A stretch of DNA of 64,000 bases from Mycobacterium colombiense. GTDB lineage: Bacteria; Actinomycetota; Actinomycetes; Mycobacteriales; Mycobacteriaceae. Below, in pieces: positions 41,204-48,732 of the stretch. Under the pieces are notes generated by a model. That model saw nothing but the letters and a program-made list of their open reading frames with translations, was not told where the DNA came from and did no database searches. The translations under genes were made by a program, and so were the position numbers. Position 1 is the stretch's first letter; each line of letters opens with the position of its first letter. The stretch is from the NCBI RefSeq assembly GCF_003284935.1, contig NZ_QMEV01000014.1, positions 1 through 64,000 of the forward strand, written 5' to 3'.

Positions 41204-42547
41204 TCAGGCCTCCAGGATCGCGGCCACGCCCTGGCCGCCGGCCGCGCAGATCGAGACCAGGGCGCGCACGGGGGCGCCGCCCTTCTGCTCGGCCTTGCGC
41301 TGGGCCAGCTGCTTGGCCGCCTGGGCCAGGATCCGCCCGCCGGTGGCCGCGAACGGGTGACCGGCGGCCAGCGACGACCCGTTGACGTTGAGCTTGGACC
41401 GGTCGATCGAGCCCAGCGCGCCGTCTAGGCCCAGCCGCTCCTTGCAGTACTCCTCGGATTCCCACGCCTGCAGGTGGCACAGCACCACCGACGCGAACGC
41501 CTCGTGGATCTCGTAGAAGTCGAAGTCCTGCAGGCTCAGGCCGTTGCGGGCGAGCAGTCGCGGCACGGCGTAGGTCGGGGCCATGAGCAGGCCGTCGCGC
41601 CCGTTGACGTAGTCCACCGCCGCGGTCTCCGAATCCACCAGGTAGGCGAGCGGGGTCAGCGAATGAGCGGCCGCCCACTCGTCGGTGGCCAGCAGCGCCA
41701 CCGACGCACCGTCGGTCAGTGGCGTCGAGTTGCCGGCCGTCATCGTCGCGTCGCCGGCCTTGACGCCGAACACCGGGCGCAGCTTGGCCAGCTTCTCCGC
41801 CGACGAGTCCGGGCGCAGGTTGTCGTCGCGGTACAGCCCGAGAAAGGGCGTGACCAGGTCGTCGAAGAAACCGCGGTCGTAGGCCGCGGCCATGTTGCGG
41901 TGGCTGGCGGCGGCGAGCTCGTCCTGGGCGACGCGCGAGATGCCCATCTTCTTGGCCGTGAGCGCCTGGTGCTCCCCCATGGACAGCCCGGTGCGCGGCT
42001 CGCTGTTGACCGGGATCTCGACGCCCAGGGTGGCGGGCAGCGTGCCCACCAGCTTCAGCCGTTGCACGTTGGACTTGGCCCGGCGCAACTTGAGCAGCGT
42101 GCGGCGCAGGTTGTCGCCCAGGCCGATGGGCGCGTCGGAGGTGGTGTCGACGCCGCCGGCGGCGGCCACCTCGTAACGCCCGGATGCGATGCCCTCGGCG
42201 GCGGCGACGGCCGCCTGCAACCCGGTACCGCAGGCCTGCTGCAGGTCGAATGCGGGCGTGTGGGACGACAGCTGCGACCCCAGCACGCATTCGCGGGTCA
42301 GGTTGAAGTCCCTGCTGTGCTTGAGGACGGCGCCGCCGACCACGACGCCCAGCCGCTCGCCGGCCAATCCGAAGCGATCCACCAGCCCGCCCAGGGCGGC
42401 GGTGAACATGTCCTGGTTGGACGCCTCCGCGTAGGCGCCGTCGGATCGGGCGAACGGAATGCGGTTGCCGCCCAGCACGGCCACCCGCCGACGCTCAGAA
42501 CTGCGCTGAGCAGACTGTTTACTTGCCTCAGAACTTGCAGCGGCCAC
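41204..42547 (-). CDS. fadA2: Acetyl-CoA acyltransferase (thiolase) FadA2
   Basis: 447 residues; Rv0243 is 440. The N-terminal tail is Ser/Arg-rich before VAVLGGNRIPFARSDGAY. The nucleophilic Cys is at 106 in LQQACGTGLQAAVAAAEGI. The second active-site block is FYEIHEAFASVVL, and the C-terminal proton-shuttle Cys is in VSICAAGGQGVAAI. It performs the last step of beta-oxidation, or reversible condensation, in the cytosol. It is divergent from fabG4-htdX across a 152-bp promoter carrying a perfect dyad. The combination FadA2-FabG4-HtdX-FadE5 covers all reactions of a beta-oxidation or elongation cycle. Confidence 0.93.
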   Translation of the reverse strand: MAAASSEASKQSAQRSSERRRVAVLGGNRIPFARSDGAYAEASNQDMFTAALGGLVDRFGLAGERLGVVVGGAVLKHSRDFNLTRECVLGSQLSSHTPAFDLQQACGTGLQAAVAAAEGIASGRYEVAAAGGVDTTSDAPIGLGDNLRRTLLKLRRAKSNVQRLKLVGTLPATLGVEIPVNSEPRTGLSMGEHQALTAKKMGISRVAQDELAAASHRNMAAAYDRGFFDDLVTPFLGLYRDDNLRPDSSAEKLAKLRPVFGVKAGDATMTAGNSTPLTDGASVALLATDEWAAAHSLTPLAYLVDSETAAVDYVNGRDGLLMAPTYAVPRLLARNGLSLQDFDFYEIHEAFASVVLCHLQAWESEEYCKERLGLDGALGSIDRSKLNVNGSSLAAGHPFAATGGRILAQAAKQLAQRKAEQKGGAPVRALVSICAAGGQGVAAILEA

Positions 42548-42617
42548 TATTCTTCTCCGTGTTTGCGCGGTCTATCGGTTTGGGAATCGCCCGTTCGGGG
42601 CCATACTACTCACTGTT

Positions 42618-42633
42618 CTTACTCTGCAGTAAG
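42618..42633. promoter_or_regulatory. Perfect dyad CTTACT-CTGC-AGTAAG between fadA2 and fabG4
   Basis: A perfect inverted repeat with 6-bp arms lies almost midway between the two divergent start codons (71 bp from fadA2, 67 bp from fabG4). Its core is TTAC-n6-GTAA, as upstream of fadE5 (38971-38984). Position suggests one regulator controlling both transcripts. Confidence 0.6.
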
Positions 42634-42699
42634 TTCGTCCCCGATACGGTTGTGCTGTAGTCATACCCCGATTTCGCAAGAACATGGAAGGTAGCTCCG

Positions 42700-44064
42700 G
42701 TGGCTCCCAAGGCTTCGTCCGATCTGTTCTCCCAGATCGTCAATTCCGGTCCTGGATCGTTTCTCGCCAAGCAGCTCGGCGTGCCCCAGCCCGAGACGCT
42801 GCGCCGTTACCAGGCCGGTGAACCGCCACTGGCCGGCGCCCTGCTGATCGGCGGGGATGGCCGGGTCGTCGAACCGCTGCGCACGGCGCTGGACGCCGAT
42901 TACGACCTGGTGGGCAACAACCTGGGCGGCCGGTGGGCCGACAAGTTCGGTGGGCTGGTGTACGACGCGACCGGCATCACCACGCCCGAGGGGCTGCGGG
43001 GGTTGTACGAGTTCTTCACCCCCCTGCTGCGCAACCTGGGCCATTCCGCGCGCGTGGTGGTCGTCGGCACCACGCCCGACGCCGCCGCCAGCCCGCACGA
43101 GCGGATCGCGCAGCGCGCGCTGGAGGGCTTCACCCGTTCGCTGGGCAAGGAGCTGCGCAACGGCGCCACGGTGGCGCTGGTGTATCTGTCGCCGGACGCC
43201 AAGCCCGCCGCGACGGGCCTGGAATCGACGATGCGGTTCATCTTGTCGGCCAAGTCGGCCTACGTCGACGGCCAGGTGTTCTACGTCGGGGCGGCCGACT
43301 CCACGCCGCCGGCCGACTGGGAGCGCCCGCTGGACGGCAAGGTGGCCATCGTGACCGGCGCCGCCCGCGGCATCGGCGCGACGATCGCCGAGGTGTTCGC
43401 CCGCGACGGCGCCCGCGTGGTCGCCATCGACGTCGAATCGGCCGCCGAGGCGCTGGCCGAGACGGCCAGCCGGGTCGGGGGCACCGCGTTGTGGCTCGAC
43501 GTCACCGCCTCCGACGCCGTCGACAAGATCACCGAGCACCTGCGCGAGCACCACGGCGGCCGCGCCGACGTCCTGGTCAACAACGCCGGCATCACCCGCG
43601 ACAAGCTGCTGGCCAATATGGACGACGCCCGTTGGGACGCCGTCATGGCCGTGAATCTGCTTGCCCCGCTGCGGCTTACCGAAGGTCTGGTGGCCAACGG
43701 CACCCTCGGCGAAGGCGGCCGGGTGATCGGCCTGTCGTCGATGGCCGGCATCGCCGGCAACCGCGGCCAGACGAACTACGCCACGACCAAGGCCGGGATG
43801 ATCGGGCTCACCCAGTCGCTGGCCCCGGAGCTGTACGGCAAGGGCATCACGATCAACGCCGTCGCACCGGGATTCATCGAAACTCAGATGACCGCCGCCA
43901 TCCCACTGGCCACCCGCGAGGTGGGCCGCCGGATGAACTCGCTGCTGCAGGGCGGGCAGCCGGTGGACGTCGCCGAAGCCATCGCCTACTTCGCCAGCCC
44001 GGCATCAAACGCGGTGACGGGCAACGTCATTCGCGTCTGCGGCCAGGCCATGCTGGGCGCGTAG
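42700..44064 (+). CDS. fabG4: High-molecular-weight 3-oxoacyl reductase FabG4
   Basis: 454 residues from GTG 42700, identical in length to Rv0242c. It is a double SDR protein. The N-terminal ~205 residues are a flavodoxin-like degenerate Rossmann domain. The C-terminal ketoreductase has the cofactor motif [20 protein letters not shown] near residue 217, [14 protein letters not shown], the catalytic Ser in [12 protein letters not shown] and YATTKAG with Tyr/Lys. HMw FabG enzymes are NADH-dependent and reduce 3-oxoacyl-CoA. It is in an operon with htdX (26-bp gap). FadA2 is divergent. Confidence 0.94.
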   Translation: MAPKASSDLFSQIVNSGPGSFLAKQLGVPQPETLRRYQAGEPPLAGALLIGGDGRVVEPLRTALDADYDLVGNNLGGRWADKFGGLVYDATGITTPEGLRGLYEFFTPLLRNLGHSARVVVVGTTPDAAASPHERIAQRALEGFTRSLGKELRNGATVALVYLSPDAKPAATGLESTMRFILSAKSAYVDGQVFYVGAADSTPPADWERPLDGKVAIVTGAARGIGATIAEVFARDGARVVAIDVESAAEALAETASRVGGTALWLDVTASDAVDKITEHLREHHGGRADVLVNNAGITRDKLLANMDDARWDAVMAVNLLAPLRLTEGLVANGTLGEGGRVIGLSSMAGIAGNRGQTNYATTKAGMIGLTQSLAPELYGKGITINAVAPGFIETQMTAAIPLATREVGRRMNSLLQGGQPVDVAEAIAYFASPASNAVTGNVIRVCGQAMLGA

Positions 44065-44090
44065 CGCAACGGGCTGTCGAGGAGAATGCG

Positions 44091-44933
44091 ATGAATCAGC
44101 CAAGCGGCCTGAAGAACATGCTGCGTGCGGCGGCCGGGGCGCTGCCGGTGGTGTCCCGCAGCAGCGAACTGCCCACCCGCACGGTGAGCATCGAGGAATT
44201 GCCGATCGACCGCGCGCACGTGGCCGAGTACGCGGGGGTCACCGGTCTGCGTTACGGCAATCATGTTCCGCTGACCTACCCGTTCGCGTTGACCTTTCCG
44301 GCGCTGATGTCGCTGGTGACCGGGTTCGATTTCCCTTTCGCCGCAATGGGTTCGGTGCACACCGAGAACCACATCACCCAGTACCGCCCGATCGCGGTCA
44401 CCGACACCGTCGGGGTGCGCGTGCACGCCGAGAACCTGCGCGAGCACCGCAAGGGCCTGCTGGTCGATCTGGTGACCGATGTCAGCGTGGGCAACGACAC
44501 CGCCTGGCATCAGGTGACGACCTTCCTGCACCAGCAACGGACCAGCCTGTCCGATGAGCCCAAGCCGCCCCCGCAGAAGCAGCCGAAGCTGCCGCCGCCG
44601 TCCACGGTGTTGCGGATCAGCCCGGGGCTGATCCGGCGCTACGCCGACGCCGGGGGCGACCACAACCCGATCCACACCAACTCGGTCGCGGCGAAGCTGT
44701 TCGGATTCCCGACCGTGATCGCGCACGGGATGTACAGCGCCGCAGCGGTGTTGGCCAACATCGAAGCGCAGATTCCCGATGCTGTGCGGTATTCGGTGCG
44801 GTTCGGCAAGCCGCTGGTGCTGCCCGCGACCGCCGGGCTCTACATCGACGAACACGACGGCGGCTGGGACATTTCGCTGCGCAACATCGCCAAGGGGTAC
44901 CCGCACCTGACCGGCACCGTCCGGCCCCTCTAG
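44091..44933 (+). CDS. htdX: 3-hydroxyacyl dehydratase HtdX (MaoC-like)
   Basis: 280 residues from ATG 44091 with GAGGAG upstream; the same length as Rv0241c. The N-terminal half is a degenerate hot-dog domain. The C-terminal half holds the hydratase-2 motif YADAGGDHNPIHTN with catalytic Asp and His, followed by AKLFGFPTVIAHGMY. It dehydrates 3-hydroxyacyl-CoA/ACP to the trans-2-enoyl product; in M. tuberculosis HtdX can substitute in mitochondrial-type fatty-acid synthesis. With FabG4 it forms a two-step module. It converges with the CLC gene. Confidence 0.92.
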   Translation: MNQPSGLKNMLRAAAGALPVVSRSSELPTRTVSIEELPIDRAHVAEYAGVTGLRYGNHVPLTYPFALTFPALMSLVTGFDFPFAAMGSVHTENHITQYRPIAVTDTVGVRVHAENLREHRKGLLVDLVTDVSVGNDTAWHQVTTFLHQQRTSLSDEPKPPPQKQPKLPPPSTVLRISPGLIRRYADAGGDHNPIHTNSVAAKLFGFPTVIAHGMYSAAAVLANIEAQIPDAVRYSVRFGKPLVLPATAGLYIDEHDGGWDISLRNIAKGYPHLTGTVRPL

Positions 44934-44955
44934 CGCCGACGGCCTCGCGTCACCG

Positions 44956-46209
44956 CTAGCCCGCGTGCGTCGTACCGCGGCCCTGGGCAAGCACTTTCAG
45001 TGCGTAGGCGCTGCTCGCGGTCAGCAGGAAGAGCAGAACCAGCCACAACGGTGGCCGGGCGAGTTCCCAGACGAAGATCGCCGCCCAGATCGGTGAGCCC
45101 TGGGTCACCGCGAGCACGCCGGCGGCGCCGGCGAGCGAGACCGCCGGCACGTGCAGGTGAGTTCCCGTCGCCGCGTTGATCGCCAAGACCAGCGCCGCCC
45201 CGGCGGCCGCGCCGGTGGCCAGCGACGGCGTCAGCAGTCCGCCGGCCCCGCCGGCGCGCAGAAACAGCGCGGTCAGTAGGGGTTTCAGCGCCAGGATCGC
45301 CAACGCGGACACCAGGGTCATGCCGCTGGCCAGGCTCACGGTCAGGATGCTGCGGCCGTTGCCGGGCAACTCGGGCCACCAGTGCGAGCACACGCCCATC
45401 ACCAGGCCCGCGCCGGCGAGCGCGGGGATCAGCAGCGCAGTCCTGGGCTGGCGGGTGGGTCGGGCCGCGGCCATCAACCGGTTGAACGCCAGCCCCACCA
45501 CGAGGGCCACTGGCGCCAGCAGCAATCCGTGCGCGGTCAGCAGATACGTCGACTCTCCGATCGGCCACTGCAGATTGGGTTGATCGCGGGTGATGGCCGA
45601 GCCGACGGCGACCGCCAAGCCGGAGGACAGAAACGCCGCGCCCACCGCCCGCGGCCGCCAGGTGGTGAGCAGGATCCGGGTCGAGAACAGCGCACCGGCC
45701 AGCGGAACCGCATACACCGCGCCCAGGCCCGCGCCGGCCGCGCAGGCAAGCAGGATTTCGCGGTCGCGCGGACCCAGCCGCCTGAGCCATCCGGTTCCCA
45801 CATCGCCGAGCGCAGCGGCGAATTGGCGCGGGGCCCCCTCTCGCCCGAGCGAGGCGCCCGATCCGACGAGCAGCACCTGCAGCATGGCGTCGACGCTCCA
45901 GGAAAGCCGCGGGACCGGTGCGCGGTCGGCGATGGTCTGCGCCAGCGCGGGCACCTCGGCCCGGCGCCGCAACAGCCACCACCCCAGGCCCGCCAGGCCG
46001 GCCCCGATCATCGGGCCCAGCACCCGCCGGATCGGGCTGCTGGCGGCCACCCCGGCCAGCAGCGGGCCGAAACCGTAGTGGTAGGTGGCGTGCTGGACCG
46101 CGCGCAGCACGAACGTCGTCGCCAATCCGGCGACCCCGGCGAGCAGGCCGACGATGATTACCGCGCAGAAGAATTCGACGTTGGCGCGGTCCGAGCTCGG
46201 CGCGCTCAT
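44956..46209 (-). CDS. CLC-family chloride channel/antiporter
   Basis: 417 residues from ATG 46209; a GTG at 46218 adds three. It is polytopic with about ten hydrophobic segments. The CLC filter motif GSGASLGREGAPRQ carries the gating Glu of GREGP, and QGSPIWAAIFVWEL corresponds to the later ion-path region; GGAGGLLTPSLATGAAAGAA matches the GxFxP helix region with Leu replacing Phe. It would exchange or conduct chloride across the inner membrane, possibly for acid tolerance. In M. tuberculosis the toxin-antitoxin pair vapBC24 (Rv0239-Rv0240) sits at this place between htdX and the TetR gene; here it is replaced by this gene. Confidence 0.83.
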   Translation of the reverse strand: MSAPSSDRANVEFFCAVIIVGLLAGVAGLATTFVLRAVQHATYHYGFGPLLAGVAASSPIRRVLGPMIGAGLAGLGWWLLRRRAEVPALAQTIADRAPVPRLSWSVDAMLQVLLVGSGASLGREGAPRQFAAALGDVGTGWLRRLGPRDREILLACAAGAGLGAVYAVPLAGALFSTRILLTTWRPRAVGAAFLSSGLAVAVGSAITRDQPNLQWPIGESTYLLTAHGLLLAPVALVVGLAFNRLMAAARPTRQPRTALLIPALAGAGLVMGVCSHWWPELPGNGRSILTVSLASGMTLVSALAILALKPLLTALFLRAGGAGGLLTPSLATGAAAGAALVLAINAATGTHLHVPAVSLAGAAGVLAVTQGSPIWAAIFVWELARPPLWLVLLFLLTASSAYALKVLAQGRGTTHAG

Positions 46210-46232
46210 TCGGGCCACCTGAACGGCTGGGT

Positions 46233-46883
46233 CTAGTCGCCGGCGGCGTCCGCGCCGCCCGCCTCGGGGTGCGCCGCGGCCGCTTCCCGTTCCGCCGGTG
46301 AGCCCTTGAGGCCGTACCAGAACAGGTCGATCATCAGCTGTGCCGCCTCCTCGACGTCGACGTCGCCCGTGCTGAGCCGATTCGCGACGGCCTCGCCGGC
46401 GCCCACCAGGGCCACGGCCATCATCTCGTGTTCGCGCTCGGAGCGCGGATTGCGGCTACCCGCCCGCATCAGCCCGGCAACCAGGTCGATGATCTGCTCG
46501 CGCCCCTCGCGGACCATGTGGGCGAACGCCTGCGAGCTGGTGGCCTGGGTGTACATCACGATCCAGGACGCCCGGTTGGCGTCGATGTAGCGCATGAACG
46601 ACGCGATGGTGTTGCGCAGCATGTCGTTGGGGCTCTGCTGGAAATCGATGTCGGCGCGTACCGCGTCGATGAACCGGCCCATCTCCCGGTTCAGGCAGGC
46701 ACCGAACAGGTCTTCCTTGGAGCCGTAGTACAGGTACAGCATCGGCTTGGAGATCTGCGCCTCGGCGGCGATGGCATCCATCGAGGTCTCGTGATAGCCG
46801 TTGACCGAGAACATCTGGACGGCGGCGTCGAGCATCTGCTGCTCACGGACGGCGCGCGGTAACCGCTTGGTGCCACCCGCCAT
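46233..46883 (-). CDS. TetR-family transcriptional regulator (Rv0238-like)
   Basis: 216 residues from ATG 46883. The HTH (residues 8-60) is REQQMLDAAVQMFSVNGYHETSMDAIAAEAQISKPMLYLYYGSKEDLF, split here into its two usual helices, with the LYLYYGSKEDLF recognition end typical of TetR. The C-terminal domain is longer than that of Rv0238 (204 aa) and ends in an Ala/Glu-rich tail. It lies downstream of lpqI on the same strand. Its leader contains GCTTACC and GGTAAGC half-sites like those at the fadE5 and fadA2/fabG4 promoters, so it is a candidate regulator of that lipid block; this is inference. Confidence 0.87.
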   Translation of the reverse strand: MAGGTKRLPRAVREQQMLDAAVQMFSVNGYHETSMDAIAAEAQISKPMLYLYYGSKEDLFGACLNREMGRFIDAVRADIDFQQSPNDMLRNTIASFMRYIDANRASWIVMYTQATSSQAFAHMVREGREQIIDLVAGLMRAGSRNPRSEREHEMMAVALVGAGEAVANRLSTGDVDVEEAAQLMIDLFWYGLKGSPAEREAAAAHPEAGGADAAGD

Positions 46884-46884
46884 C

Positions 46885-46924
46885 GCTTACCTCTCCAGCC
46901 CGTCTATCTGACTCAAGGGTAAGC
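46885..46924. promoter_or_regulatory. Inverted GCTTACC...GGTAAGC half-sites upstream of TetR gene
   Basis: GCTTACC (46885-46891) and GGTAAGC (46918-46924) form a perfect 7-bp inverted repeat with a 26-bp spacer, filling the gap between lpqI and the TetR start. The half-sites contain the TTAC/GTAA core of the fadE5 and fadA2/fabG4 dyads but in a widely spaced layout. Confidence 0.35.
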
Positions 46925-46935
46925 AATGCGCCTCG

Positions 46936-48090
46936 CTAGTGGCCGCAGTTGGGGCTGGGGCCCTTCATCGTCGCCACCCGCACCAGCGAATCGTCGACCT
47001 GCTTGGCCGGCAGGTCGCCGGACGCCACCGCCTGCTGCAACCGGTCCAAGACCGCCGGCACCTCGTCGGTGGTGACCCACAGCGCCACGTCGACGCCGGC
47101 CCGCAGGCTGCGCAGCACGGCCTCCGCCACCCCGTATCGGTCGGAGATGGCCGCCATGCTGGACAGGTCGTCACTGAATACCGGCCCGGTGAACGGCGGG
47201 CCCTTGTAGCCGACGCCGTTGCGCAGCAGCTGCACCGCCTCGGGACTCAGGCTGGCCGGGGCGTCGCCGGTGAGGCCGGGAACCTGCAAGTGGCCCACCA
47301 TGACCCCGACCGGCGGCGTGGTCACCAGGGTCCGGTAGGGCACCAGGTCGTTGTTCTGCAGAGCGTCCAGCGGCGGCGTGACGACGCCCCCGGTGTGCGA
47401 GTCGCCCGAGCCGTGGCCGTGGCCGGGGAAGTGCTTGAGCACCGGCAGCAGCCCGGCGTCGCGCAGGCCCTGCGCGTAGGCCCCGGCATACTCGGTGACG
47501 GTGGCCGGATCCGCGCCGAACGACCGGTTGCCGATCACGGCGTCGTCGGGCTCGTCGCTGACGTCGACGACGGGTGCGAAGTCGACGGTGATGCCCAGGT
47601 CGCGCATCTTCTTGCCGCGGTCGGCGGCCAGGTCGTGCACCTGCTGGGCCGTTTGCGTCTGCGCCAGCTCGCGGGGCGACGGCGAGGTCCCGATCAACGA
47701 CTTCAACCGCGAGACCCGCCCGCCCTCTTCGTCGACGCTGACCGCCAGGGGCAGCGGCCCCGCCTTGGCCGCGATGTCGGCCAGCGGTCCCTTGAAGATC
47801 GACAGGTCCGTCCAGCTACCGATGAAGATGCCACCCACGTGGTAGCCGTTGACGACGTTGCGGGCGTCGTCGGCGTTCTTCACGCCCACCATCAGCAGTT
47901 GGGCGAGCTTGTCGCGGATGCCCAACGTGGCCGGGACCGCCGACGGGTCGGCGCACACCGGCGGCGCCGGAGCGGCCACCGGCTTGCTCGACGTCGACGG
48001 GCTGGACGGGTGGGCGGCGTGTGGGTGGCCGCAGCCGGCCACCAACACCGACGCGGCTGCGAGCACGGCGAAGGTGCGCGAAAATGCCAT
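46936..48090 (-). CDS. lpqI: Beta-N-acetylglucosaminidase lipoprotein LpqI (GH3)
   Basis: 384 residues; Rv0237 is 388. The signal peptide ends in the lipobox LVAGC with acylated Cys at 20. The GH3/NagZ catalytic domain shows LMVGV near the N-terminus, SVDEEGGRVSRL, the signature KHFPGHGHGSGDSHTGG with the His-Asp general acid pair of NagZ, and FSDDLSSM with the nucleophile Asp. It is anchored outside the membrane and removes GlcNAc from cell-wall muropeptides, contributing to peptidoglycan recycling. The TetR gene follows on the same strand. Confidence 0.92.
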   Translation of the reverse strand: MAFSRTFAVLAAASVLVAGCGHPHAAHPSSPSTSSKPVAAPAPPVCADPSAVPATLGIRDKLAQLLMVGVKNADDARNVVNGYHVGGIFIGSWTDLSIFKGPLADIAAKAGPLPLAVSVDEEGGRVSRLKSLIGTSPSPRELAQTQTAQQVHDLAADRGKKMRDLGITVDFAPVVDVSDEPDDAVIGNRSFGADPATVTEYAGAYAQGLRDAGLLPVLKHFPGHGHGSGDSHTGGVVTPPLDALQNNDLVPYRTLVTTPPVGVMVGHLQVPGLTGDAPASLSPEAVQLLRNGVGYKGPPFTGPVFSDDLSSMAAISDRYGVAEAVLRSLRAGVDVALWVTTDEVPAVLDRLQQAVASGDLPAKQVDDSLVRVATMKGPSPNCGH

Positions 48091-48200
48091 CGGGCCATGC
48101 TTTCACGGCGGGCGTTTCGCGCCTGGCTCCAGGGGGGATCAACGGTACGTTGCTGATCAGGGGGCTGCACGCCCGTCGGACTGGCAGGGAGGAGCCAGCG

Positions 48201-48404
48201 ATGACCGGTTTCACGTTGGCCGCCGCGGTCAGCGTCGCGGTGGGCCTGTCCGTCGGGGTGGCGACGACCGTCGGGATCACGCTGGCCGTGGCGGATCAGA
48301 GCCTGGTGTCGGTGCCGAGCCTGCAGCGCCCCGCGCTTCCGGCCGGGCCCTACCAGGTGGAATACGGCGACCGCTGTTTCCACGGACACTGTCTGCACTG
48401 GTGA
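48201..48404 (+). CDS. Small secreted/membrane peptide, DUF2613-like (first copy)
   Basis: 67 residues from ATG 48201 (MTGFTLAAAVSVAVGLSVG), with GGGAGGAG upstream. One N-terminal hydrophobic segment (VSVAVGLSVGVATTVGITLAV) is followed by a short Pro-rich tail ending YQVEYGDRCFHGHCLHW, with two Cys and two His. It is a paralogue of the next gene: both have the A-x-S-V-x-V-G-L...GITL pattern and a VEYG ending. The His/Cys tail is unique to this copy. Function unknown; probably a single-pass envelope peptide. An additional copy relative to the single Rv0236A of M. tuberculosis. Confidence 0.72.
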   Translation: MTGFTLAAAVSVAVGLSVGVATTVGITLAVADQSLVSVPSLQRPALPAGPYQVEYGDRCFHGHCLHW

Positions 48405-48491
48405 CCGGCACCCCGGTTGACGGGGAGCCCTTCTGCTAGGTTGGCGCTAGGTCGAAAGTCAGGACCGCAAGCCGATACTCAGGAGCCGTCG

Positions 48492-48665
48492 ATGAACCGG
48501 ATCGTTGCGCCCGCCGCAGCGAGCGTTGTGGTTGGCCTGTTGCTCGGCGCGGCCGCGATCTTCGGGATCACCTTGATGGTCCAGCAAGACACGAAGCCGC
48601 CACTTCCCGGGGGCGATCCGCAGTCGTCAGTGCTCAACCGGGTCGAGTACGGCAACCGTAGCTAG
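48492..48665 (+). CDS. Small secreted/membrane peptide, DUF2613 (Rv0236A-like)
   Basis: 57 residues from ATG 48492, with AGGAG six bases upstream; exactly the size of Rv0236A. One hydrophobic segment (AAASVVVGLLLGAAAIFGITLMV) is followed by QQDTKPPLPGGDPQSSVLNRVEYGNRS. The Ser/Pro tail is probably extracytoplasmic. It always sits beside aftD in mycobacteria as far as I recall, which suggests an accessory role in the arabinosyltransferase region, but no function is known. The aftD frame begins about 67 bp downstream. Confidence 0.8.
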   Translation: MNRIVAPAAASVVVGLLLGAAAIFGITLMVQQDTKPPLPGGDPQSSVLNRVEYGNRS

Positions 48666-48732
48666 CCAGTCGCGGACGGGGGCCGCAGCGCCGGCCTCAT
48701 GCTCGACGGCTGGGCCGGTTTCGCGGCGGTGG

